Shown here piece after piece: positions 50,950 to 59,938 of a stretch of DNA of 64,000 bases; the first letter of the stretch is position 1, and each line of letters begins with the position of its first letter. The DNA comes from Bradyrhizobium iriomotense (GTDB lineage Bacteria > Pseudomonadota > Alphaproteobacteria > Rhizobiales > Xanthobacteraceae): positions 62,001 to 126,000 of the forward strand of contig NZ_JAFCJZ010000016.1 of assembly GCF_018130765.1 (NCBI RefSeq), in the 5' to 3' direction. Made by a program: the position numbers and the translations under genes. The notes beneath the pieces were generated by a model. That model was given only the letters and a program-made list of their open reading frames with translations. It had not been told where the DNA came from and ran no database searches.

Positions 50950-52092
50950 TCATCGGGGTGGGGAAGCCTGGATCTCCGAGATCCGATTGGCCATCCAGGC
51001 CTGGTCATAGGGCGACGGCAACAGAGCCGGATCTGCGACGGCGGACCACATCAGTCGTCCGAATTTGTCGGAAAAGCCCGTAATGGGATTCCAGGCCGAT
51101 GTCGGTCTCGCATCGATTCCGACACGGAGCCAGCCGTTCCAGGGAAAGTCCTTCAGCTTGACCGTGCGTAGGAAGATCGCTGCGTTGAGGCCCGTAAGGG
51201 AATCGAAAGCGATGTTCTCGATCCCTGCGGAGAATTCGCTATTGAAATATTCGCGCTTGAGCGTGTAGCCGACGACGATTTGACGGCAGTCACTGACGAG
51301 GGCTGTCACGACCGCTCGCTCCAGATTGATGCGATCGACCGGGTTGTTTACATCGCCGAACTGGATCCGTTGCAGGTCGGCTTCCACGCGCTCTCTTGTT
51401 CCGGCATCGATTGCGTCGCGCAGAACGAGATAAGCCTGGTACCATCCGCTCCTCGCCACCGTCGGGACCAGCCAGCCGTTGATCACAGTCGTTGCCGATT
51501 CAGTGAGTTCCAGCAAACTTGTTTCCCTGATTTCAACGTCCCAGTCCGATTCCGGCGCCGCCTTCTCGGTGCCGAGCAAGCGTTTCGCGGCGGCGTCGGC
51601 TGCCTTCAGCTTCAGCTCTTCAATTGCTGGCCAAGCCTCCGTGTTGGAGAGCAGGCGTCGCTTCGCCGCTTCGGCGAGATCCACATGGTACAAATAATCG
51701 CCGTGGAGCGGTGTGATCGGGTAGGGATGCCGGATCACATCCGGATTGCTCGAGCTGATCTTTCGGGTAACAGCTGATGCGACCGCGCAGGCGGTCGCAT
51801 CAGCTCTTGCATATCGCGATTGTGGGTTAATGCGGACCGTCACCAGCGAGCCGAGCGATTCCACGGCACCGATCATATCCGGTGGAGAGCCCGAAAAGCG
51901 GAGCTCGCTTCCTAGAAAGACATGGATCTTGGACTGCCGCAGCAGGCTCTCCGCGGTCTCGGGAGCGACGGTGCTGATCTCGATCTCGTGCGGATAATAG
52001 GATGGATAGACCGGCAATTCGTGACCGCCTCGCACTGCGCCGGTCACAGTCAGGGTCGACAACAGAAATCCAAGCGTCAGGTGGCGTCTCAT
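50950..52092 (-). CDS. Exported protein, domain A only (paralogue of N-terminal half of 55534-57900)
   Basis: 380 aa. Signal peptide at 1-22 (LTLGFLLSTLTVTGAVRG). The mature protein parallels residues 33-375 of the 788-aa protein: YPSYYPHEIEI versus FPSFYPHEIRI, INPQS, HPYPITPLHGDYLYHVD, then VKLKDFPWNGWLRVGIDARP and AWNPITGFSDKFGRLMW. I do not recognise the family; the secretion signal and the clustering with importer genes suggest a periplasmic or membrane-associated solute-handling role. It is 57 bp after livF and 12 bp before the cupredoxin gene. Confidence 0.78.
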   Translation of the reverse strand: MRRHLTLGFLLSTLTVTGAVRGGHELPVYPSYYPHEIEISTVAPETAESLLRQSKIHVFLGSELRFSGSPPDMIGAVESLGSLVTVRINPQSRYARADATACAVASAVTRKISSSNPDVIRHPYPITPLHGDYLYHVDLAEAAKRRLLSNTEAWPAIEELKLKAADAAAKRLLGTEKAAPESDWDVEIRETSLLELTESATTVINGWLVPTVARSGWYQAYLVLRDAIDAGTRERVEADLQRIQFGDVNNPVDRINLERAVVTALVSDCRQIVVGYTLKREYFNSEFSAGIENIAFDSLTGLNAAIFLRTVKLKDFPWNGWLRVGIDARPTSAWNPITGFSDKFGRLMWSAVADPALLPSPYDQAWMANRISEIQASPPR

Positions 52093-52149
52093 GATGCCAT
52101 TCCAGCCAAACCGTCGGTTGCATCGTGCGGGCGCGTGAAGACGCGCAAT

Positions 52150-52869
52150 TCATCCGCGCAAAGCTCTCATCACCCTCTCGTCGGTGCGCGCTTCCCTTGG
52201 CAAGCCGTGGAAGATGATCTCGCCTCGGTCGATCACATAGAGCCGGTCGCCGATACGGGACGCAGAGGCGAGATGCGATTCCGCCATCAGGATGGACACA
52301 CCCATCGCCTTGATCTTCATGACGGCTTCCGTGAACCGATTGACCACGACCGGTGCCAGCCCCTCGAATGCCTCGTCTAGCAGAAGAAGAGACGGCGACA
52401 ACATCATCGCGCGCGCGATCGCGACCATTTTGCGCTGGCCGCCGCTCAGATGCATGCCCTGGCGCTGCAGTAGACCCTGTACTTCGGGAAAGACCCCGAA
52501 AGCCTGTGCCTGCGGGTCCGGACGCATAGTCCCGTCCCGTCGGCGCGACACTTCATCGCCGAGCCAGCGGCTGATCATCAAGTTATCGTCGACTGACAGT
52601 TCCGGGAAGACGCCACAATCCTCCGGCGAATAGCCGATCCCGCGCTTGGCGCGTTCGTGCGGGGCAAGCCTGGTCAAGTCCTCGTTGCCAAATACGATCC
52701 GCCCTGCTCGCAGCGGCAGGAAGCCCATAATGCTTTCGATCGTCGTGGTTTTGCCGGCGCCGTTGCGGCCGACCAGGCACACCACCTCCTGCTTGTCGAC
52801 CCGCAACGACACTCCGTTGAGGATGTGAGCGGGGCCGCGGTAGGTGTGGATCGCGTTGACCTCCAGCAC
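52150..52869 (-). CDS. livF: LIV-type ABC transporter ATP-binding protein LivF
   Basis: 239 aa. Walker A GRNGAGKTTTIESI, the LivF block GYSPEDCGVFPELSVDDNLM, signature LSGGQRKMVAIARAMM, Walker B LLLLDEAFEGLAP (Ala for Pro), and MAESHLASASRI in place of a canonical H-loop. GTG at 52869 with GGAAGGAA just upstream, inside the end of livG. Part of the second LIV importer of the window. Confidence 0.93.
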   Translation of the reverse strand: MLEVNAIHTYRGPAHILNGVSLRVDKQEVVCLVGRNGAGKTTTIESIMGFLPLRAGRIVFGNEDLTRLAPHERAKRGIGYSPEDCGVFPELSVDDNLMISRWLGDEVSRRRDGTMRPDPQAQAFGVFPEVQGLLQRQGMHLSGGQRKMVAIARAMMLSPSLLLLDEAFEGLAPVVVNRFTEAVMKIKAMGVSILMAESHLASASRIGDRLYVIDRGEIIFHGLPREARTDERVMRALRG

Positions 52870-52872
52870 AAG

Positions 52873-53646
52873 TCATTCCTTCCGTGAAAAGGCGTCCGGT
52901 CCTGAGGAGCCGAGAAGGATCATGGCGACCTGGTCATTGTTTCTGATGGCGTCCGGTGTGCCCTCGGCGAGGATCGCCCCCTGGTGCATCACGACAATTC
53001 GATTGGAATATTTGAAGACGACATCCATGTCGTGCTCGATGATCGCTGCGGTAATGCCTTCGGCACGCACGACCGAGGCAATGGTGTCCATGATCTTATC
53101 CTTGTCGCGGGTGCTCACCCCGGAGGTCGGCTCATCGAGAAACAAGAGCTTCGGCCGGAGCGCGTAGGCGAGGGCCACATCCAGCAATTTTCGCTCGCCT
53201 TGCGCCAGATCGCGCGCGATCTCGTTGCGCTTGCTCGCGAGCCCGAACTGCTCGAGGATTGTGTCGGCTTCGACAGCGACCGCGCGGTCGTGGTCGGCGA
53301 GCGCGGCCATGTTCCGGATCTTGCCATCGCGCGAAAAGATCGCCAATGCGACGTTGTCGAAGGCCGTCAGATCGTCGAACAGGTTAACCAACTGGAAGCT
53401 GCGCGCGATGCCGGCTTTTACCCGTTCGATCACGGATGAGTGGGTCACATCGGAACCCCTGAAGATGATTCTTCCGGAATCGGGAACGAGAAGGGCGCTG
53501 ATGACGTTGCAGAGCGAAGTCTTTCCGGCTCCGTTGGGGCCGACCACGGAAATGAACTCGCCTTCCGCAATTGTCAGGTTCACATCGTCGACAGCGTGCG
53601 TGTCGCCGAAGTATTTCTTCAGGTTGACCGTCTCAAGGAGGGTCAT
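52873..53646 (-). CDS. livG: LIV-type ABC transporter ATP-binding protein LivG
   Basis: 257 aa from ATG 53646, which overlaps the livM stop (ATGA). Walker A GPNGAGKTSLCNVISALL, LivG-specific AGIARSFQLVNLFDDLTAFD, a variant signature LAQGERKLLDVALAYALRP (Ala-Gln for Ser-x), Walker B LLFLDEPTSGVSTRDKDKIM, H-loop IIEHDMDVVF. LAQGE rather than LSGGQ is common in this subgroup. Confidence 0.93.
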   Translation of the reverse strand: MTLLETVNLKKYFGDTHAVDDVNLTIAEGEFISVVGPNGAGKTSLCNVISALLVPDSGRIIFRGSDVTHSSVIERVKAGIARSFQLVNLFDDLTAFDNVALAIFSRDGKIRNMAALADHDRAVAVEADTILEQFGLASKRNEIARDLAQGERKLLDVALAYALRPKLLFLDEPTSGVSTRDKDKIMDTIASVVRAEGITAAIIEHDMDVVFKYSNRIVVMHQGAILAEGTPDAIRNNDQVAMILLGSSGPDAFSRKE

Positions 53647-54650
53647 TTCGTCCGTCTCCTGAGCTTTGCGGCGAGCCGCGCGATCGTTCCAACGATCCCG
53701 GCTGGTAGCGCCATGACCAGAATGACAAGCACGACGCCAAGCAGAAGTTGCCAATATTCGGTGCTGGCGATCGCGTAGGTCTTCAGGTAGTTGAACGCGA
53801 TCGCACCGACGATCGGACCGGTGAAGGAGCGGAATCCGCCCAGCACGGTCATGAACACGATCTCGCCGGAGAATGGCCAATAGAGAATGTCGGGCGTGGT
53901 GAGGCCGTTGAGCGGAACCCACAGAATCCCGGCAAGTCCGGTAAATATCCCAGAAATCATGAAAGCGATCCAGCGGTAGCGCCGAACCGAGATGCCGACG
54001 AACCGCGCGCGCGTTTCGTTGTCACGGATCGCTTGTAGCGCCTTGCCGAACGGTGAATGGGTGATCACCCATAGAATGGCCGTGGAGATGGAAAACAGCA
54101 CAAGCACATAATAGTAATAAGCATAGATGAAGCGCTGGAACGAGCCCGCACCCTTGAAATCGACCAGGCCGCCGACCAACGTGAGATTGGTATAGGGTAC
54201 CCGAATGCCGTCGGTGCCGCCCGTCACCCAGAAGAACTTGAAGGCAAGGCTCCAGAGAACCTGCGACAACGCAAGCGTCAGGATGCCGAAGAAAATGCGT
54301 GTGTGCCGTACGCAGACGAATCCGAAGATCGCCGCAACGACCAGCGTGCCAAGCATCCCGCCGACGATGTAGAGCTCCATGGAGTGCGCGCCAAGGTCCC
54401 GCGCGATGAAGGCCACTGCATAGGCGCCGGTGCCGAAGTAAGCGGAATGGCCAAATGACAGGAGGCCGGTGTAGCCAAGCAGCAGATTGAAACCGAGGGC
54501 GGCAATGGCCATGATCAGACCGTAGGTCAGCAGCACCGTTTGATAGGGATCGACGATCTGCGGCAGGATCGCAAGGATGACGAGAATGATTGCGGATACG
54601 ATGGTGATCCGCCAACTCGAGGTACCAGTTGCTGCTATCGCCATCGTCAT
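53643..54650 (-). CDS. livM: LIV-type ABC transporter permease LivM
   Basis: 335 aa permease. Marks: GFNLLLGYTGLLSFGHSAYF near 55-75, the coupling loop IRDNETRARFVGISVRRYRW, and PEF-type VLGGFRSFTGPIVGAIAFNY. It begins at ATG 54650 overlapping the livH stop and ends overlapping livG. Several helices are visible; the first is near residue 15. Confidence 0.94.
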   Translation of the reverse strand: MTMAIAATGTSSWRITIVSAIILVILAILPQIVDPYQTVLLTYGLIMAIAALGFNLLLGYTGLLSFGHSAYFGTGAYAVAFIARDLGAHSMELYIVGGMLGTLVVAAIFGFVCVRHTRIFFGILTLALSQVLWSLAFKFFWVTGGTDGIRVPYTNLTLVGGLVDFKGAGSFQRFIYAYYYYVLVLFSISTAILWVITHSPFGKALQAIRDNETRARFVGISVRRYRWIAFMISGIFTGLAGILWVPLNGLTTPDILYWPFSGEIVFMTVLGGFRSFTGPIVGAIAFNYLKTYAIASTEYWQLLLGVVLVILVMALPAGIVGTIARLAAKLRRRTK

Positions 54651-55537
54651 GCCCTTCCAAAAAGGCCAGTGGGACGGACGAGCAGGACTGCGGCTGCAAT
54701 CAGGTAGAGAACTGCGAGTTCAATCTCGGGGAAGAATTGAATGCCGGCGGTGCGCACGAAGCTGACGATCAGCGCGCCGACGAGCGCTCCTTGCAAGCTC
54801 CCGAGCCCGCCGATCACGACGACAACGAAGGCCAGAATAAGCACCTCGATACCTAGGCCGAGGACCGCCGCCTGCGCCGGTACCACCACCGCACCGCCGA
54901 GGCCGGCCATGAAGCAGCCGATGGCGAAGGCCTGGACATAGACGCGACTGACATTGATGCCGAGCGCTGCAGCCATGCGTCGATCCTGAGAGGTAGCGCG
55001 CAGGATGACCCCGAACTTGGTGCGGTAGATAAACGCCCACAATCCGATCGCGGCGGCAAGCCCGACTGCGACGACGAACAGATTGTAAGTGGGATACATC
55101 AGCCGCCCAACGGGAATACTGCCCATCCGATCCATGATCGCGCCTGCCGAGAGTGGCGTGCGGCCGAACACGAACTTCATAACGTCTTCGAGGATCATGA
55201 GCAGGCCGAATGTGACCAGCAGGTGATATTCTTCCGGTCGTCGATAGAGCGGGCGCAGCAGGGTGGGCTCGATCAGCGCGCCGACGGCCGCGATGGCAAT
55301 CGCGCCAAGCGGGAGGAGGAGAAGCATTCCGGCTAGGCCGAGATTGCCTTCCACCGCGTGGCCAACGGCGCTGCCGACAATCCAGGCGGAGACGTAGGCG
55401 CCGAGCGCATAGAGCGCCCCATGCGCCAGGTTCACGATGCGCATGACGCCGTAGATGAGACTTAAGCCTGCAGCGATAAGGAACAGGACTGCCGCATAAA
55501 AGAAGGAGTTGAGAATCTGGATGACGAGAATCGTCAC
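54647..55537 (-). CDS. livH: LIV-type ABC transporter permease LivH
   Basis: 296 aa. AAGLSLIYGVMRIVNLAHGA and LYALGAYVSAWIV are the conserved LivH start; the coupling loop is RATSQDRRMAAALGINVSRV. The start codon is GTG at 55537, overlapping the stop of the 788-aa protein gene (GTGA). Translational coupling to that unusual gene is the best evidence that it works with the importer. Confidence 0.94.
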   Translation of the reverse strand: MTILVIQILNSFFYAAVLFLIAAGLSLIYGVMRIVNLAHGALYALGAYVSAWIVGSAVGHAVEGNLGLAGMLLLLPLGAIAIAAVGALIEPTLLRPLYRRPEEYHLLVTFGLLMILEDVMKFVFGRTPLSAGAIMDRMGSIPVGRLMYPTYNLFVVAVGLAAAIGLWAFIYRTKFGVILRATSQDRRMAAALGINVSRVYVQAFAIGCFMAGLGGAVVVPAQAAVLGLGIEVLILAFVVVVIGGLGSLQGALVGALIVSFVRTAGIQFFPEIELAVLYLIAAAVLLVRPTGLFGRA

Positions 55538-57900
55538 GGTTTTCTCTCCTCGTCCCTGGCGTCTCCGGCTTGCCCGGCCTTGCCAATTGTTCCGCTATTC
55601 CGAAGTTCGATGCGTCCGATTGCTGGATTGATCGTGTTCCTGTCGAGAAAGATCGCCGCGAACAACGTATAGACGCCGGATTGAAGAGTGGTCGGCAGCG
55701 ATACCGCAAAGCGATTGTCCGGTTGCCGCACCAGGTTTCCGGCGTGAGCGACCCGGCCGTCTTGGCCAATGACGACGTAGTGCGATTCCGGTCGAATGGG
55801 CAGCAGTGTGCCGCGCATTGTGTCGGGCTGCAGCGGTGCACGAACGAGACGATGGTCGCGTTGCTGCTTGACAGCGAACTCGGCGTCGGCGCTGACCAGC
55901 ACGAGATCGCCCGCGCGCTCCATTCTGTTGATGAGCGCGCGCGCCGGGTAGGCAAAGCCGTTGAACGTACCGAGACCCACGGGATAGGTGAATTCCCGCA
56001 CAACCTCAAAAACGAACGCGCCGGGCGACCAGGCCTTTAGCCGGTACGGGCCGTTGGTCACCAGCAAATGACCGTTGGCTTCAACGAACTTGTCGAGAAG
56101 TGCCCAGCGGCCCTTTGCCGTCTCCGGGCCGACCAGCGATTCGAGCGCCGCCGGCCGGTAGCCGGTTTGCGCAAATTCCCTGATCAGCGCTCGCAATGTC
56201 TTCAATTGCGCTGGATCGCGGACAAGGTCGAGCCACGGCAGGTGTCGCCGCTCGGCCTCGCCGCGCGAGAAGGCTGCGATGCCGCGCTCGACCGCCGCAT
56301 CCATCAGCGCAAGCACGTGCCAGGGTACCGAACTCCAGGGCGGAGCGATGAGAGCATTCTCCTGTTCGTCGAAAGTTAGGTTGTCGAGATAAACCTCGAT
56401 AATCGGGCTGCGATAGGTGAAGGTCTGATCAGCGATCGACCGCGAGGTTTCCTCCACCCGGACGAGCTTCACGCCGCGCAGCCGCTCGCGCATCAGTCGC
56501 GTCGCAGCGGCGATGTCCGGATCATGGGTCGCCGCGTCGTGTCCGCCAGTGCCCCAGCGGAATGCCAACGCATACGGATAGAGTAAATCGGCCGGCTCCA
56601 TCACGGAACCGTCGCTGAAATTCGAGGCCGAAAGGCGGTACAGCGCTTTGGCCATCGCGCCGTGGCGCGGCCCGACCGGTTCAAGGCTCCCGGTTATGGC
56701 CTGCGGCATCAGCGCATCGTTGGGAATGCGAACCGACTGCTTGATACTGGGCTCGTCCACAGTGCGGACTTCGGCACGGTTCTGAACCCATCGGCTATTG
56801 AAGGGAATCGGCAGGAAGGCGTTATCGCCGACGGTTGACCACACCAGGCGACCGGCCGAATCGGTGAAGCCCGCGACCGGATTCCAGGCTGCGGTCGGGT
56901 GTGGATCGATACCAATGCGCAGTGAGCCATTCCAAAGGAAATCCTTCAGCTTGACCGTCCTCAGGAAGACGGCCGAGTTCAGCCCAGACTGCGAATCCAC
57001 GGCGGCATTCTCTATGCCGTCGGAAAAGTCGTCAGAGTAGAATTCCCGCCGCAGCCGATAGCCGACCACCGCGCGCTCGCAACTGCCGATCAAACCGGTC
57101 ACCAACTCGCGCTCGAGGTTGAGCTGTTCGGTGCGATCGATGAACTCGCTATGGGTGAGGCGCTCATAAAGCTCATCGACCTGCTCTCGGTCGCTCGCCT
57201 GGCTGAGGGCGGGGCGAAGCAGCCGGTAGGCCTGGAACCATCCTTCTTTCGTCCAGGGTGGCGCCGGCCATTCGTTGGAGCCTACGCCGGCGTCGATCAG
57301 CAATGCGTTCACCGAAGTCTCATCGAGAACCACATCCCAATCGGTTTCCTGGACGCGGGCTCGCGGCGAGAACAGGGACATATCGGCTCCGGCGCGAAAC
57401 GTCGGCGCCGCCGCATCTGTTGGCTCGCGCGTGGCCTTGCCCGGAGAGACCCGATCTGCGTGGCAGAGATAGTCGGCGTGATAGGGCGTGATCGGATAGG
57501 GGTGCATAACGACGTCAGGTCGCGCGGCTAGCGCCGCGGCGGCCTGTTCGATGGCGTGGCAGCGCGCCTCGCGGCCCTGAAGCTGCGATGACTGCGGATT
57601 GACGCTAATGGTGATCAGCGACTTGAGCGAGTCGACCGACTTAAGGTGCCCGGGGATATTGCTGGCAAAGTGTGGTGCGGTGCCCAAATAGACGTGCAGC
57701 GGATCGGTCTTGTTGACGAACTCGCGTGCTGCTTCTTCCGGATCTAGCGGCTCGATGCGGATTTCATGCGGGTAGAACGAGGGAAAATAAGATACCTCGT
57801 GGTCGGCCCGCGCCGATGGCGACGCAACAATAACCGCACATGTCAGCCCCAGCACCAAGCCGCCGATTCGCGCCTGAGGCGAAGCTGCGCGCCGAGACAT
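55534..57900 (-). CDS. Exported two-domain protein A-B of unknown function in a LIV importer operon
   Basis: 788 aa from ATG 57900 (GGAG 7 nt upstream; the frame runs further to 57954). A signal peptide at 1-32 (IGGLVLGLTCAVIVASPSAR) ends at ARA-DHE. Domain A (about 33-375) equals the separate protein at 50950; domain B (about 393-780) equals the C-terminal part of the membrane protein at 47865. Domain B includes NFSDGSVMEPADLLYPYALA, APPWSSVPWHVLALMDAAVE and HLLVTNGPYRLKAWSPG, the last reminiscent of the GTGPYxxKxW motif of family 5 binding proteins. No enzyme motif is recognised. It lies 150 bp after the livK gene, with a stable hairpin between. Confidence 0.8.
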   Translation of the reverse strand: MSRRAASPQARIGGLVLGLTCAVIVASPSARADHEVSYFPSFYPHEIRIEPLDPEEAAREFVNKTDPLHVYLGTAPHFASNIPGHLKSVDSLKSLITISVNPQSSQLQGREARCHAIEQAAAALAARPDVVMHPYPITPYHADYLCHADRVSPGKATREPTDAAAPTFRAGADMSLFSPRARVQETDWDVVLDETSVNALLIDAGVGSNEWPAPPWTKEGWFQAYRLLRPALSQASDREQVDELYERLTHSEFIDRTEQLNLERELVTGLIGSCERAVVGYRLRREFYSDDFSDGIENAAVDSQSGLNSAVFLRTVKLKDFLWNGSLRIGIDPHPTAAWNPVAGFTDSAGRLVWSTVGDNAFLPIPFNSRWVQNRAEVRTVDEPSIKQSVRIPNDALMPQAITGSLEPVGPRHGAMAKALYRLSASNFSDGSVMEPADLLYPYALAFRWGTGGHDAATHDPDIAAATRLMRERLRGVKLVRVEETSRSIADQTFTYRSPIIEVYLDNLTFDEQENALIAPPWSSVPWHVLALMDAAVERGIAAFSRGEAERRHLPWLDLVRDPAQLKTLRALIREFAQTGYRPAALESLVGPETAKGRWALLDKFVEANGHLLVTNGPYRLKAWSPGAFVFEVVREFTYPVGLGTFNGFAYPARALINRMERAGDLVLVSADAEFAVKQQRDHRLVRAPLQPDTMRGTLLPIRPESHYVVIGQDGRVAHAGNLVRQPDNRFAVSLPTTLQSGVYTLFAAIFLDRNTINPAIGRIELRNSGTIGKAGQAGDARDEERKP

Positions 57901-58006
57901 GTTCCGCTCCACCGCGACCGCCGCAGGGCCTGCAGCATCTCGCCGCGGCCGCACAACGCGGATGTAGGGTTCGGGTTGGCGGCCGCCCGATCAAGACCCG
58001 AACACC

Positions 58007-58033
58007 GCCATGCCTTCGAGAAGAAGGCATGGC
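58007..58033 (-). other. Stable hairpin between livK and the A-B gene
   Basis: GCCATGCCTTC (58007-58017) and GAAGGCATGGC (58023-58033) are perfectly complementary with a 5-nt loop, 17 bp after the livK stop on the minus strand. No T-run follows on that strand, so mRNA 3'-end protection or partial attenuation is more likely than termination, which would give excess binding protein. Confidence 0.55.
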
Positions 58034-58050
58034 CGTCTCCATTGCGCCAC

Positions 58051-59433
58051 TCAAGCGACCTGCGGCCAAGTTTCCTTGATCCAATTATAAGTGGCCGTCG
58101 GATCGTTGTGGCCATGGCCCGGCTTCGGCCAGTGCGGAGGCGCCGTGATATTGCGAATCGGAATGGTGACCATCCGATTCGGGTCCAGGATCTGGAACGG
58201 GTATTCCGGCACGTTCTTGCTGAAGCCGGTTACCGCGTCCTTGTAGCCCTGGTGATTGTCCGGGCGGATATAGAGATCACCGGCCGCCGTCTCGAAATAC
58301 ATGCCTTCGAGCTGGCTGATGATCGCCTCTTCTTCCGGCCAGCCGCCGGTAAGCCTGTTCGCCTTCTCGACTGCCGTCTTGTACATGTAGAGCGTGTGAT
58401 ACGCACCATCCGATTGGAAGTTCGGATACTCGTTCCAGCGCTTGTAGTACTTCTCGACGAATATCTTGTTAGCCGGCCAGCGATTTCCCGGCGGGAAGGT
58501 GAAGTAATAGTTCGCGTGCACGCCCGCGATCACGCCCTCCGGATGATCCTTGCCGATGGCATGCGGCGCAACGCCGAAAGCGATCGTGCTTGCGAACTTG
58601 GCGTTATTGAACATGCCGTAGCGCAAGGCCTGCTTGTACATTGCCACGTAGTCGCCGCCCCAGACCGACGAAACGATCAGGTCAGGATTTGATGACATCG
58701 CCTTGGTGATGTGAGCGGTGAAGTCGGTGGTGCCGAGCTTCGGCCAGCCTTCCGAAACGACCTGGGTACCGGGCACAAGCTTGCTGAACGCGAGGCCGAA
58801 ATGGTCGAAGGCATTGCGGCCATAGCTGTAGTCCGGGTGGATGTGCGCAATCCGCTTTGCCTCAGGCCAGGCCTGCGCCGCCGCCACTGCGCAGGTGACA
58901 CCGTCCGCTGACTGGATGTTGGTAATGCGGAACGCGAATTTCGGATTCGGCACTGCCTTGTCCCACAGGAAGTCGGTGCAGCCATCGACAAAAATCGTCA
59001 GCACGCTAAGCTCCTCGGCGACCGGGCCGAGCGCCGGCGTGTTGCCGCTCGATATGACGCCGGTAAACATGTCGATCTTTTCGGAGAGCTTCATACGGCG
59101 AAGCTCTTTCACGTTGGCGTCCGTGCCGGCTGCTTCGTCGGCGGTTATCGTCTCGATCTTGCGCTTGCCGAGAATGCCGCCCTTTGCGTTGATTTCTTCG
59201 GCAGCCAGGATGTGGCCTTTGAGTGAAGGCTCGCCGAGCACAGCTCCGGGGCCAGTCAAGAAGGTCATGTGACCGAACTTGAGGGGGGCGTCGGGAATAT
59301 TTCCTTTCGGCGCCGCCGGAGTTTGCGCCGATGCCGGGTTCATGGCCGGTATTGCGGTTGCTGCCGTGGCGCCGCCGACCACAACGCCGAGTTGATTGAG
59401 AAAGCTTCTGCGATCTACGTTTCTCTGCTCCAT
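58051..59433 (-). CDS. LIV-type ABC transporter substrate-binding protein (LivK-like)
   Basis: 460 aa, about 80 longer than E. coli LivJ. A twin-arginine signal is present (NVDRRSFLNQLGVVVGGATA, RR at 8-9), ending near ASAQT at 34-38. Binding-protein marks: LKFGHMTFLTGPGAVLGEPS, LAAEEINAKGGILGKRKIE, GVISSGNTPALGPVAEEL, and HIHPDYSYGRNAFDHF. ATG 59433 has AAAGGAGG 8 nt upstream. First gene of the nine-gene operon; the ligand is unknown (amides, urea and aromatic acids are all used in this family). Confidence 0.93.
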   Translation of the reverse strand: MEQRNVDRRSFLNQLGVVVGGATAATAIPAMNPASAQTPAAPKGNIPDAPLKFGHMTFLTGPGAVLGEPSLKGHILAAEEINAKGGILGKRKIETITADEAAGTDANVKELRRMKLSEKIDMFTGVISSGNTPALGPVAEELSVLTIFVDGCTDFLWDKAVPNPKFAFRITNIQSADGVTCAVAAAQAWPEAKRIAHIHPDYSYGRNAFDHFGLAFSKLVPGTQVVSEGWPKLGTTDFTAHITKAMSSNPDLIVSSVWGGDYVAMYKQALRYGMFNNAKFASTIAFGVAPHAIGKDHPEGVIAGVHANYYFTFPPGNRWPANKIFVEKYYKRWNEYPNFQSDGAYHTLYMYKTAVEKANRLTGGWPEEEAIISQLEGMYFETAAGDLYIRPDNHQGYKDAVTGFSKNVPEYPFQILDPNRMVTIPIRNITAPPHWPKPGHGHNDPTATYNWIKETWPQVA

Positions 59434-59542
59434 GGTTTATCCTCCTTTGTCGAGGACACTGATGATCTCGCCAGCCTCATCGAGGGCTCGTCGCCGCATT
59501 TTAAGCCATTGTATCGCGCCAAACCACAGCTCTTTAATGTAT

Positions 59543-59557
59543 CTTTGACGTTCAAAG
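59543..59557. promoter_or_regulatory. Palindrome upstream of the livK operon
   Basis: CTTTGA-CGT-TCAAAG, perfect 6-bp arms with a 3-bp spacer, 110 bp before the livK ATG. Position and symmetry suit an operator for the operon; no regulator gene is nearby to assign it to. Confidence 0.35.
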
Positions 59558-59938
59558 CGTTCGGCGTCAGCGATTGAACCTCTCCAGCCAGGGCCGATCC
59601 ATGGCCGTCGCATGCCAGGCGGTGCCGGGGCATTGAGCCCTGTCAGCGGCGCTGCGATGCGCGCGACGCCTTGGTCAGGGAGCCATCCGTTGAACCGAAG
59701 GGGCGCGCAAGCTTGGTAATGTCTTGCACATCCCAACCCGCCGCACTGCAGCATTTCTCGCAAACCGACCGTCCCGGCCTCGCGCCCTTTGACGATTAGG
59801 GTTACCCTTTCTCTCTGATCTTGCTTTCGGCGAACCGCATGAAGCTTGGCTCCCGGTGGCGGCTCCCGGTGCAAGAATGGGCCGCACAGCTTCCGTCGGG
59901 ATCATCAAATGACGCACGGCGGCCAAAAGGGTTTCGGC

